Origin: Comamonadaceae bacterium
Lineage (GTDB): Bacteria > Pseudomonadota > Gammaproteobacteria > Burkholderiales > Burkholderiaceae_C
NCBI GenBank assembly: GCA_947374485.1
Contig: CANCCF010000002.1
Location: 6,753 to 70,752 of the forward strand
DNA length: 64,000 nt
Reading direction: 5' to 3'
Under the pieces are notes generated by a model. The model saw nothing but the letters and a program-made list of their open reading frames with translations, did no database searches and was not told the DNA's origin. This document shows, one piece after another, positions 16,714 to 25,476 of the stretch. Each line of letters begins with the position of its first letter. The stretch's first letter is position 1. A program made the position numbers and the translations under genes.

Positions 16714-19700
16714 ATGCAACCTGCGCCCCCCAGCACTGACTATCAGTCCAATTTTGCACAGAAAAATGAACCTGTCCCCCATATTTCTGATTTTTTGCGA
16801 TGGGCTGACAGTCACCGCGTTTTGAATATTGGTCAGCTACTTACGACCATTGTCGTTGATCCAACCAACCGCTCCCACCCCGCGCTTTTGGGCGGAACAC
16901 TCCAGTTTTTAAGCAATCAAGAGACCCTTCATTTGTTGACCAGTTGGTCAGTTGGGCGTTCCAGAATTACCAAATTGGCTGAGTTCTCAACCGTTGCAGC
17001 CTCCGACTTTCCCAATTTGCCGCGCCCGACTTCATCTCCGCAGATCCACAGTCAGTTCCCTGGCTGCGTCCCTTTTAACTTTCTGGCCGCGATGCTCTGT
17101 GTTCGTCGCCCACCAGGTCTAACCCTCCAAGAAATCTACAAACTCTCCTGCCTGCGAACCTGGGTGCTGGTCAAGGCGGTGGACATGTACCTTCTGCACA
17201 AACCAAATTTCGACCAGAGTATCAAAGTGGTGTCCGATTTCGTCCGCATGGCCTTTGATGACAAAGGTGATCCAGGCAAACGCGCCTGGGCACTTTCACT
17301 GGCCGAACCAACTGATGAAATATCACAATACGAAATATTGTTGGCTGCAGGAATAGATAAAGCGGACAATGAAATAGCGGGAGCAGAAGCCTGCAAACGC
17401 GCAATCCGCAGCCTCATTCAGGGCAATCACAAGCCTTTGCTGCTTCCAGCATTTGACTATTCACGGTCGCTATCTTCTGAGTTCTTTAATGAGCTTGCTG
17501 CACCCACCGTTGTTCACCCCGACGCTGACACACGCTTTGGCGATACAGGTGGTTCAGACACTGGAAATTCGCGCTTTCCCGTCAATGAAAGCGCAACGCC
17601 GGCCGAAGTGGCTCGTGAATCCAGAGCCATAAGTTTTCAGTCGGCTGAAGATCATCAGTTCCTGCCCTACTCATGGGGTCGCCCAAATCCTCACGAAATG
17701 CAAGCGCTCAAATTGGCGCTGCTGCAAGAACTTACAAATGGCGAAACAACTGACAGACTGCTTGCCGCCATCGCAGTAGTTGCACTTATCTGTCATCGGT
17801 CGATGGACACAGTATCGACACTACGCTTTGGCAAAGTTTCGACAGATTCTTGGCAGGTTGATCCCGAGACATTGGTGCTGCATAAACTGGCAACCCGCCG
17901 CCAAAACGGCTGGAAACCAGATGCGACCTCACGAGAATGGGTGCACGACCTAGTGGACCGTTGGGACCTCAGATTGCTGGATCCTCTGGCTTCAGTACTC
18001 CGCTGTACACACAGGGAGTCCTCAAATCCGAAATACCTCACTGACTTGTGGCACCAAATTTCTGAGGAGACCCTGGAGAACTCTTTTAACCAATGGTGCA
18101 AAAAGCAAGAGAAACTGACACGGCTTACATCCGGCATGTTGGTCAAAGCTTCTGAGCAACATGCCTTTGACGAGAGCAACGATCACATTTTTTCCGACAT
18201 GCTCACCCGCCCCTCAAATAGCGGCATTACGGGCGGAGGTTCCTATGCATCTTTCAATTTAGCCAAGGTGGCAACCACACTAACGACGATTGCCCCAGAG
18301 ATTGCAATTGCCGAGCCAACAGATGCATTCAATGCGAATGCGATGGGTTCAGCTCTGCGCCCCATAGAGGATCTACTGATCAAAGCTGTAGTTGACGCAA
18401 AAAATAGAATTAAACAACATCAGCACGCCAAAGAACCAGCATGGGTGGTTCAGCACAACCAGTTGGTGGGCTACATGGTCACGATGCTGCTAGCAGCCAC
18501 CGGGGCAAGGCCGGTGAAGTCTGTATTTGAAGATGCTTCGCATTTTGACCTGGAGCGTGGCCGACTCTATATGGAGGACAAAGTCTCACCTCTCGCCGTC
18601 ACGGGGAAGTCCGGCCGCATCGTTCCGTTACCACCGGGCGCCGTCACGTTGCTGCGTACTGTTTACTTTCCACACCTAAGTCAGCTTGCCCAGCATATAC
18701 GAGGCAGCCTTCCCGAGTTGGCCACCGAAATCGAACATCAGCTAAGTGGCGCTGGCAGCAAGAAACTGCCCTTGTTCTTTTTCATCAGAAACTTCCCAGA
18801 CTTTGCCTGGATGCAGGTAAGTGAAACAACGCTTTCAACCACAAGCGTTTTTAACTGGCCTCTGCCTTGGAATCTCTTCAGGCACAGGCTTGCCATCAAG
18901 TTGCGCGAACTGGGCGTGGAGGCGGAGGTCATTGATGCCCAGTTGGGGCACATTGAGTCTGGATCAGAGACTTATGGTGATTTCTCAATGCGGTGCTGGG
19001 CCAGCGACGATCCGTCCTGGCGCAATGCGCTTGCAACTGCCTTCAATACATTGGACTGGACCCTTTCCCCACAGCCATTTGTTGCCGTTGGCCATGTACG
19101 CATTCCTGCGTCGTACGCGCCGTTTGCAAGTGAGGCACTTTTTGGCGCTACTGCCAGGGACGCCCGCAGACAGCGCCACAAAAAGGAGGTCAGGGCCAGT
19201 ACGCTCGCTGAAATCAAGGAGTTTGTGGGAAAACGCCCGTTGGATTCGATTGCACCTGAAGAGTGGGAGCAACTCGGCACTCGGATGTTATTGAAGGAAG
19301 GGAACGTTCCTCAACCTAACGCTGTCATTCGTTTTGAGACCTACGAGAAGTACTTGCATGACGAGTGGAGATCGAGCGGGCAAAGGCCCAGACTGCGATC
19401 TTGGTTTCGCCTGAAGCCCAAAGCTCACACCGCGTTTTCCCCTTTCGCAATCAATGCTGCTCAAAAGATCACCCCCCTTCGTCTGGCTCTCGACAGCACC
19501 TACCACAAGTACTATTTGAGTGAAATGAGCAAGGGGGCCTGCGGCGTTATCGCTGCGCTGGATCTTGCATTGAATGCACATGTCTGCAACAAGTCTTTGC
19601 TTCACTGCCTTTCGCTGGGCGATAAGGAGCACATCAGCCTGATCTATCGAGAAAAGAAAGCGTTCATTGAATATTCGGATCAAGCCGCAGAGGTGGCTCA

Positions 19701-22293
19701 TCGACCAGTAGCGCGGCATCTCATTCCCAGCCGTAGTGCGGCCCTTGTCGAGAAAGTGTTGAAGGCAGGCAAGAAGTTGCCAACCTTAAGTGCCAATGCA
19801 AAAGAGCTTTCGCTCATCATGCAAGCCCCAGGCATGAGCGGTTCCCAAATTGGCAACGCATTGCAGCTGGTTGATTACGTTGCTCAACTGGTGGATTGGG
19901 CAAACTCAATTGAGCTGACTGGATTGTTGGCCGGAGTACTTGCGGGCAGGGTAGCAACCTTTTCGCTGGACCGCCAGGATTGGCTGCGCGCATGGACTGG
20001 TCTGAGTTGGATCAATCCCCAATCGACCGTAATAACGCAGGGTTCAGAGCCGCACACAACTGATGTGCCATTACCTGACTCCGTCGATTTACGAGGTTCG
20101 GCCCAACTCCAGGCAAGCTTGCCACCGACCGAATTCGATGTGACGCTGGACCGGCAGAGGGAACTTGCGCGGCAATTGTTCAAAGAGATCCGAGCTGCCT
20201 TAAACGCATACCGAGAAAGCGCAAAGGCTCCGCAAGCCGCCCCCGCTAATGACACAGGTGAATCCAAGCAAAGAGAAAAGTCCAAGGACCACACCCGTGC
20301 AGAGAATGATGACAGGGATAAGGCGCGCAGAACAACTCTGAAGCGGATCAAAGAAAGCAACCCTCAGCTCGGTACTTCAGTTCTCGCGCTTGCGCGCTGG
20401 GTGCACCACTTGCTTAGTCGGCCATTTGGCAAACGCCTATTGGATGTGACCAGCGTCATGACATACATGGACGCCCTCACCAACGGCTTTCTCTCATTTG
20501 CCGTAGGAGTGGACATTGCAGATTTAGATGCAGATGAACTGACTGATTTCTATATTCAAGTGATTGACCCTGCCGCTCGCCAGACCCAACAATCAGATGA
20601 CGCGGACGATAAGGTTTCCATAGTGAAGGGGCGGAAGGATCAAATCTACGTTTTGCAGCGGCTTAAAGAATTTCATCAGTTCGCTGCTCCAATTTATGGA
20701 CTCGATATCCCAGACTGGGCAGAGATTGGAGAAGGCCTTAGCGGGGCAACGGCCTCACCTGGCTTCATTACTACTGCTGAGTATTTGTATACCTTGTCGT
20801 ACCTGTGCTCTGATCCTCTCACCTCGTCCATCAGTCAGGTTAGAGACGCATTCGTTTTGCTGCTTGCATTCAGATTTGGCCTGCGAGGAAGCGAGGCAAT
20901 TAGTCTCATGCGTCAAGAGTGGATTAATTTTGACGGTGCCATTGTGGTGGTTGTCAGCAGGCGACTTCACAAGCTCAAGACCAGGGCTGCGCAGCGGCAA
21001 ATACCACTGCTAGAAACGCTCGATGCGTTTGAGCTCTCGGTAATAAAAAGATACCTTGAATACTGGGAAGCAGAGTCAAAGGGTGACCAGAAAATTCCGT
21101 TGTTCTTCGTTGACCGAACCTCACAGCGAGTGAGTGAAATCAGACCAGTCAGAGAGCGACTAATTAGCGCGCTTCGAATCGCCACTGAAAATTCCCACAC
21201 CAATCTGCATCACGCGCGGCATTCATTTGCCAATCGCGCCGGCATCTACATCCTCTTGGCTGGAAATGAGCCCTCCCTTTGGAGCCGTGGTGTTCCCACT
21301 AGCAATGTAATAGGGGAAGACGTCAAGAAAAAAATGCTTTGCAATACAGTTTTAACGAGGCGCTCAATTTGGGCTGTTTCCAGATTATTGGGCCATGCTG
21401 GACCAATAACGACTGCGGGGAGTTACCTGCACATTCTTCACGATTTGTCCAACTCGACAGTTGAGCATTTGCAGCCGGCGCTATTTGCGCAAATCCCAGT
21501 TGGAAAAATAGATGGAACGGTTGATTTGGATACTTGGAGTCCGAGCACCAGTTATCTGCAAGTCAGAGTGGTCGAGCCTCAGGCCAGGCCCATTAAACTG
21601 ACACCGTTCTTGGCACTTCGATACTTTGAGCTACGTGCAAACGGCATGCTCAAAGAGCCCGCTGTTTCTCATTTAAATATTTCTCCATTTTGGGGCAACT
21701 TACTAGAAGATGGACTATCACGTCTGGGTGAGAGATTGATTGAAGATGCGCCAAAGTCAAATCCCGAATTGCTGAATAAATTTTACCCAATGGCTCTACT
21801 TGGGAAAATTGAAGCACACCGTTGGCAGGAATTGCTTAAGTTTGCAGCTGGGTTGGAAGGAATCTATGATAATTTCAAGCTGTCTGATACTCCCCTAGCT
21901 GGAAAGACACGGCAATTGTTGATTTGGGAGCCGGAACACCTAGTGCTTGTTAGCAGTTTCTTGAAAAAATGCAATTGGGGAGAAGGAGATGTTGCATTTT
22001 ACAGATCATCGAAACTAGATACAGCACTGGAAACAGCGGCAGCAGAAAGCGGCATTAGCTTTCAGAGCAAGGTCGATGAAAATAAAAGGAAATTAATCCA
22101 GATTGACCGACTCTGGATTGATATTGGCAATGGGAAAATGGCAAATATTCCTCACGTCATTGCTATGGTACGCGGGGCGTCCAATAAAAATGTAGCAACA
22201 AATTTTGAATTGTTTGCACTGTGGCTGGCGGTTACTTTGTCGCCAGCCAGAGTGCAAACAATCATTCTATCAAAGCCTAGATTTGACGATTAA
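16714..22293 (+). CDS. Giant protein with two tyrosine-recombinase catalytic domains (1859 residues)
   Basis: Two regions each carry the tyrosine recombinase signature. Domain 1 (about 570-770): R599 in TGARP, a Lys in VTGKSGR, R723 in NLFRHRLA, H746 in LGH, Y754. Domain 2 (about 1370-1590): R1391 in RFGLRGSEA, a Lys in HKLKTRAAQRQIPL, H1499 and R1502 in HHARHSFA, H1561 in LLGHAG, Y1571 in SYLH. In domain 1 the His of HxxR is Asn720. The 600-residue N-terminal part and the roughly 270 residues after domain 2 are unassigned; a charged linker lies near 1170-1210. Single-domain integrases are 300-450 residues, so this is exceptional. Position at the edge of a defence-gene island suggests it mobilises the island. 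Confidence 0.85.
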   Translation: MQPAPPSTDYQSNFAQKNEPVPHISDFLRWADSHRVLNIGQLLTTIVVDPTNRSHPALLGGTLQFLSNQETLHLLTSWSVGRSRITKLAEFSTVAASDFPNLPRPTSSPQIHSQFPGCVPFNFLAAMLCVRRPPGLTLQEIYKLSCLRTWVLVKAVDMYLLHKPNFDQSIKVVSDFVRMAFDDKGDPGKRAWALSLAEPTDEISQYEILLAAGIDKADNEIAGAEACKRAIRSLIQGNHKPLLLPAFDYSRSLSSEFFNELAAPTVVHPDADTRFGDTGGSDTGNSRFPVNESATPAEVARESRAISFQSAEDHQFLPYSWGRPNPHEMQALKLALLQELTNGETTDRLLAAIAVVALICHRSMDTVSTLRFGKVSTDSWQVDPETLVLHKLATRRQNGWKPDATSREWVHDLVDRWDLRLLDPLASVLRCTHRESSNPKYLTDLWHQISEETLENSFNQWCKKQEKLTRLTSGMLVKASEQHAFDESNDHIFSDMLTRPSNSGITGGGSYASFNLAKVATTLTTIAPEIAIAEPTDAFNANAMGSALRPIEDLLIKAVVDAKNRIKQHQHAKEPAWVVQHNQLVGYMVTMLLAATGARPVKSVFEDASHFDLERGRLYMEDKVSPLAVTGKSGRIVPLPPGAVTLLRTVYFPHLSQLAQHIRGSLPELATEIEHQLSGAGSKKLPLFFFIRNFPDFAWMQVSETTLSTTSVFNWPLPWNLFRHRLAIKLRELGVEAEVIDAQLGHIESGSETYGDFSMRCWASDDPSWRNALATAFNTLDWTLSPQPFVAVGHVRIPASYAPFASEALFGATARDARRQRHKKEVRASTLAEIKEFVGKRPLDSIAPEEWEQLGTRMLLKEGNVPQPNAVIRFETYEKYLHDEWRSSGQRPRLRSWFRLKPKAHTAFSPFAINAAQKITPLRLALDSTYHKYYLSEMSKGACGVIAALDLALNAHVCNKSLLHCLSLGDKEHISLIYREKKAFIEYSDQAAEVAHRPVARHLIPSRSAALVEKVLKAGKKLPTLSANAKELSLIMQAPGMSGSQIGNALQLVDYVAQLVDWANSIELTGLLAGVLAGRVATFSLDRQDWLRAWTGLSWINPQSTVITQGSEPHTTDVPLPDSVDLRGSAQLQASLPPTEFDVTLDRQRELARQLFKEIRAALNAYRESAKAPQAAPANDTGESKQREKSKDHTRAENDDRDKARRTTLKRIKESNPQLGTSVLALARWVHHLLSRPFGKRLLDVTSVMTYMDALTNGFLSFAVGVDIADLDADELTDFYIQVIDPAARQTQQSDDADDKVSIVKGRKDQIYVLQRLKEFHQFAAPIYGLDIPDWAEIGEGLSGATASPGFITTAEYLYTLSYLCSDPLTSSISQVRDAFVLLLAFRFGLRGSEAISLMRQEWINFDGAIVVVVSRRLHKLKTRAAQRQIPLLETLDAFELSVIKRYLEYWEAESKGDQKIPLFFVDRTSQRVSEIRPVRERLISALRIATENSHTNLHHARHSFANRAGIYILLAGNEPSLWSRGVPTSNVIGEDVKKKMLCNTVLTRRSIWAVSRLLGHAGPITTAGSYLHILHDLSNSTVEHLQPALFAQIPVGKIDGTVDLDTWSPSTSYLQVRVVEPQARPIKLTPFLALRYFELRANGMLKEPAVSHLNISPFWGNLLEDGLSRLGERLIEDAPKSNPELLNKFYPMALLGKIEAHRWQELLKFAAGLEGIYDNFKLSDTPLAGKTRQLLIWEPEHLVLVSSFLKKCNWGEGDVAFYRSSKLDTALETAAAESGISFQSKVDENKRKLIQIDRLWIDIGNGKMANIPHVIAMVRGASNKNVATNFELFALWLAVTLSPARVQTIILSKPRFDD

Positions 22294-23133
22294 ATCCTCC
22301 AAAACAAGACGAGTTTTTTTGCCCATCTGCATTTCGTTGCATTTAGCCTGAATATCTGCCTCTTTATTATCTTTCAAATCACGCAGAATTTTATCGAATT
22401 CAACATCATCGTAGTAAATTTCGTGGATTCGGGCTTTTTTACCATTTTCCTGAATATAAAAAAAACGCTTGCGCAAGCGACGGCCATCATATTTACCTTC
22501 AATGGTTTTTTTATTATCTTCTGGGTTTGCATTTGGCGCGACGTTTTTCCACGTGCCATCGATTTTGGCAAGCTGCTCATCACCCATCAATACAGAAATT
22601 GAGGTACGCAATGACTTTCCGCCATGTGCCTCCAAAAAATCACTTACCTGTTTTTCGACATCTTTATCGACGACTTGCTCAGACTCTATGGCTTGTTGCG
22701 TTTCCAGCTGCTCCTGTGTTGTTGCAACTGCCGTTTTTGCCACAAATTGCTTCACGGCGGTTTTTGTTTTGATTTCGTCGCACTCATTGTTAGCTGGAAT
22801 CTTCAATACCAACAGGGCGGCAATTACATTTTTTGATTTTTGCACCAGACGCGGCACATATTTTATTCCAGCCTGCTGAAAATCGTTGATTTTTGCCGCC
22901 AGCGCACCAATCTCTACCGCGTATTTTTCTGGCTGCCCCCACTTGACGGCATCCAGTTCTGCGTCAATGTATTTCAGCCCAGTGTCGTCTTCTTTAATTT
23001 CTCCTTTAATTTCATATCCCAACTCAAGCACCATAAGCTCTTTCATTTTTTGATTGTCACTTTCAACCAGTTCCTTGACACTCTTCTTTTTTCCAGAAAC
23101 AGTGTTCTTGGTTTCATGTTGTTTATTACGCAT
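22270..23133 (-). CDS. Unknown Lys/Glu-rich protein, convergent with the giant recombinase
   Basis: The 287-residue product has no motif I recognise. It is rich in Lys, Glu and Asp and has a helical, probably coiled middle (TTQEQLETQQAIESEQVVDKDVEKQV region, about 137-165). A C-terminal basic patch (GRRLRKRFFYI) precedes HEIYYDDVEFDKILRDL. Its stop overlaps the recombinase stop region by 24 bases tail-to-tail. Codon use is A/T-rich, unlike the cbb block, which suggests transfer. It may be a DNA-binding accessory factor for the recombinase; that is a guess from position and charge only. Confidence 0.7.
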   Translation of the reverse strand: MRNKQHETKNTVSGKKKSVKELVESDNQKMKELMVLELGYEIKGEIKEDDTGLKYIDAELDAVKWGQPEKYAVEIGALAAKINDFQQAGIKYVPRLVQKSKNVIAALLVLKIPANNECDEIKTKTAVKQFVAKTAVATTQEQLETQQAIESEQVVDKDVEKQVSDFLEAHGGKSLRTSISVLMGDEQLAKIDGTWKNVAPNANPEDNKKTIEGKYDGRRLRKRFFYIQENGKKARIHEIYYDDVEFDKILRDLKDNKEADIQAKCNEMQMGKKTRLVLEDLIVKSRL

Positions 23134-24463
23134 AATATTTCCTTGGATAACTGTATTAACGGCAGCTGTCCAGTACTCTGCTCAGAACTGATATTCGTTG
23201 CGCATTGCCATCTTTGACGCGCAGGAAGTTGCCTATCCCAAACGAATTGGGAATATTTAAAAGCTTTTAAACTGCAAATTCGGCAACAGAATTTGCAAAG
23301 GGGGAATTTTTGCTGCAGCTTTAAATAGAGCAGTATTAAAGGTGCAAAGCGCTGCCGATAAAAAGTAACGGCGGCGCGAATTTGGATGGACGTGCAGGAG
23401 CCTTGTTGATTCAAATCCATAAATCAATAAGTGCATCCAAGGCTACATTCAAAAATTAATGTAGCCCTAGCCTGGCATCAGTTGATACCAGTCATGCAGC
23501 CTTTTGAATTTGACTCAAAAAAATTGAATCAAATATGGGTGGAAATATCCATAGTTGGGCAGGCAGCCCGCTCGGCGCGCCCCGCCCAGTCGTTGCGCCG
23601 TGGAACGTTCATGCAAATCGCATGAACGTATTTATGCATAAAGCAATGCTCTATATGGGAGAGCCTCTCTACTTATCGCAGTAAAGTAATGCTACTGTAT
23701 CCCATAATCTCTTGTGGCACAAGTAGTTTGACTACTTGTAGATTGAGAAGGCGCTCAACTGATGTGGCCCTTCATTTACGAATGTGTACTACATCCACGC
23801 TCAACTTAAGTCACAAGTAATGTTGCTGTTACTATTTTGGCGGCTGCGCTGAGACTTCGAAAAGAAACCCAGCGGTTTAGGCTGAGCTGGAGATCCCCAC
23901 TGTCGACGATTGCCATATCAGAGAGATAAAGAGAAGGTAGGCAGTATCATGCCCGTGTAGCATGGTGCTATTTGCATCCATTCACTAGGGTGAGTTGTCG
24001 CAGTTCGTACGAAATTTTTAAAGCGAGGAAGTCATACCCAATTGGCATAAATTGAATTCAAGTTTGGCTGCGTTAGGACCACCTATTGCGGCTTATGCCG
24101 ACAAAACAACCTACACAAGAGGTGCGAAAATCGGGATTCCACAACCAAATGGGGGCAGGCCAAATTCGCCATTCTGCGATGCACTGCTGATCAAAGGGAT
24201 TCCTAGGGCATAGCGTGATCTGGCATAAATGCCAATAGATCTGCTTGGCGACAAGATCGGCTTCGTTGATCCAGCCGTAACTCTCCCTACCTCTATTAGA
24301 TAGCGATCACTGGTAGGTTGATACGCTGGATAGCCAAGAAAAGCACTTTTGTTCTGCGATAGGAGTGGTTATCCCGGTCAACGCCGCAGAATTAATTTTT
24401 GCAGCAGTGCTCCAATCAATTCACTAGTTCGCGACGTCCGCATAGCTAGCTTTTATTGGAGAA
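23134..24463. other. 1.3-kb intergenic region without a convincing gene
   Basis: Neither strand shows a frame with both a ribosome-binding site and protein-like composition. The left half (23236-23738) is packed with inverted repeats, listed separately. In the right half a 53-codon TTG-start frame at 24052-24213 reads protein-like (GPPIAAYADKTTYTRGAKIG) but lacks a ribosome-binding site and may be a relic. Confidence 0.6.
23236..23738. repeat. Cluster of perfect inverted repeats (possible structured RNA or recombination sites)
   Basis: Seven perfect inverted repeats lie in 500 bases: TCCCAA/TTGGGA (23236-23252); the 16-bp palindrome TTTAAAAGCTTTTAAA (23256-23271); GCAAATT/AATTTGC (23274-23296); GGCTACATT/AATGTAGCC (23441-23466); ACGTTCATGC-AAATC-GCATGAACGT (23605-23629, 10-bp arms); CTTGTGGCACAAG (23711-23723); CAAGTAGT-TTG-ACTACTTG (23720-23738). 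The first three sit upstream of the 287-residue gene and may be its operators. The two longest have no T tract, so they do not look like terminators. Confidence 0.6.
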
Positions 24464-24940
24464 ATGATGAAAAAATCTGTTCGCAAAACCGCGCATGCAA
24501 CCAACGCTATCACTGTCGATCCTGTGCCGAACGGCCCATGGGGAGACATCGTGGCATATGATGATTCACACAGTGATCGCAAAATCGCACCTAAGCAAGC
24601 ATGGGAAAAGGGGTTCCAACTTGTAGCTTCTTTTTTGCTTATGGGCCTGATCGGGAAACAGCCCGCAAGCAGTTTGATCCTTAAAAATGCACACCAAGTT
24701 GCTTGGGGGTTGCCACTGAACGTGCTTGACCACGCCACATCGCTGGCAGAAGCATTGGGCGCGTTGTATCACGCGGGCGGCTTTGCTATCGCTAAGCCAG
24801 AAAATCAAATGGTGGTGTCAAAGTCCAAGCAAGAATCGCTAGCCTTTCTCAATTCCTCGAAGACCGCCAGACCCGCCACTCGCGAAGAGATTGAAAACTT
24901 CTTGTTCGAAAAGGTGTTCTCTGCGAAATTGCCCGCATAG
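24464..24940 (+). CDS. Hypothetical protein, 158 residues
   Basis: It is an unrecognised soluble protein, starting MMKKSVRKTAHATNA, with a helical hydrophobic centre (GFQLVASFLLMGLIGKQPASSL, about 47-68, not clearly a membrane segment) and a charged end. A GGAG ribosome-binding site lies just upstream (ATTGGAGAAATG). It is followed by a strong terminator, so it is a single-gene unit upstream of the Zorya operon. No function proposed. Confidence 0.65.
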   Translation: MMKKSVRKTAHATNAITVDPVPNGPWGDIVAYDDSHSDRKIAPKQAWEKGFQLVASFLLMGLIGKQPASSLILKNAHQVAWGLPLNVLDHATSLAEALGALYHAGGFAIAKPENQMVVSKSKQESLAFLNSSKTARPATREEIENFLFEKVFSAKLPA

Positions 24941-24984
24941 ACTACGGCAATACTTGTCGCGTAGTTACCAAGCATACTCAATGC

Positions 24985-25010
24985 AAAGAGGGCGCCACGC
25001 CCTCTTTTTT
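24985..25010. terminator. Strong intrinsic terminator
   Basis: A perfect 10-bp stem AAAGAGGGCG / CGCCCTCTTT (24985-24994 and 24998-25007) with a CCA loop and a run of six T on the plus strand, 45 bases after the 158-residue gene. The A run on the left arm makes it potentially bidirectional. Confidence 0.9.
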
Positions 25011-25476
25011 GAACCACTGGCGCTTACTTGCCGCAAGCCTTCACATGATCGGCATGGAAACCCATGGCCTTTGCATCGGCCTCGCTCACGTGCTCACCGC
25101 CTCTATTCTGCGTGGCGAAATTGAGCCTACCGCGCGCAAGTCGCTTGGAAAGTTCTTGCCCTGGGAGTGCACACATTGAATGGCGCAATTGCCGCAGCCT
25201 CTCATTTCATTGAATGCGACCTGGTGAAACACTTGGTGGGCAATAGGACAGTTTTGAACTGTCGCCCTATGAAAAGTTAGTGCGTCAAGCCCACGTGTGG
25301 CCAAAAGCTCAAAATTCGGAGATTTGCGCCAATCCATTTCAATCATTACTGAACTACAACCAAGCCGCTTTGCTACGGGCTACATCTTGGCTCCCCAGTG
25401 CATAAATTGGCTCAATCTAGCAGGTTTCAGCGCTATGCTTTGAGACAAAATCAAGAAACCAAAAATCAGGGAACTT
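25011..25476. other. 466-base gap upstream of zorA
   Basis: It holds no clear gene. A 50-codon minus-strand frame (25024-25176, opening MCALPGQELSKRLARG and closing DHVKACGK) has protein-like composition but no ribosome-binding site, and could be the relic of a longer gene. The last 80 bases are A/T-rich and should contain the zor promoter; AATCAGGGAACTT just before the zorA start gives its ribosome-binding site (AGGGA). Confidence 0.5.

Noticed and set aside
24052..24213. 53-codon TTG-start frame in the intergenic region
   Set aside because: It is protein-like in places, but there is no ribosome-binding site and no ATG; kept only as a possible relic.
25024..25176. 50-codon minus-strand frame before zorA
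   Set aside because: Composition is plausible but there is no ribosome-binding site and no family; not strong enough to call.
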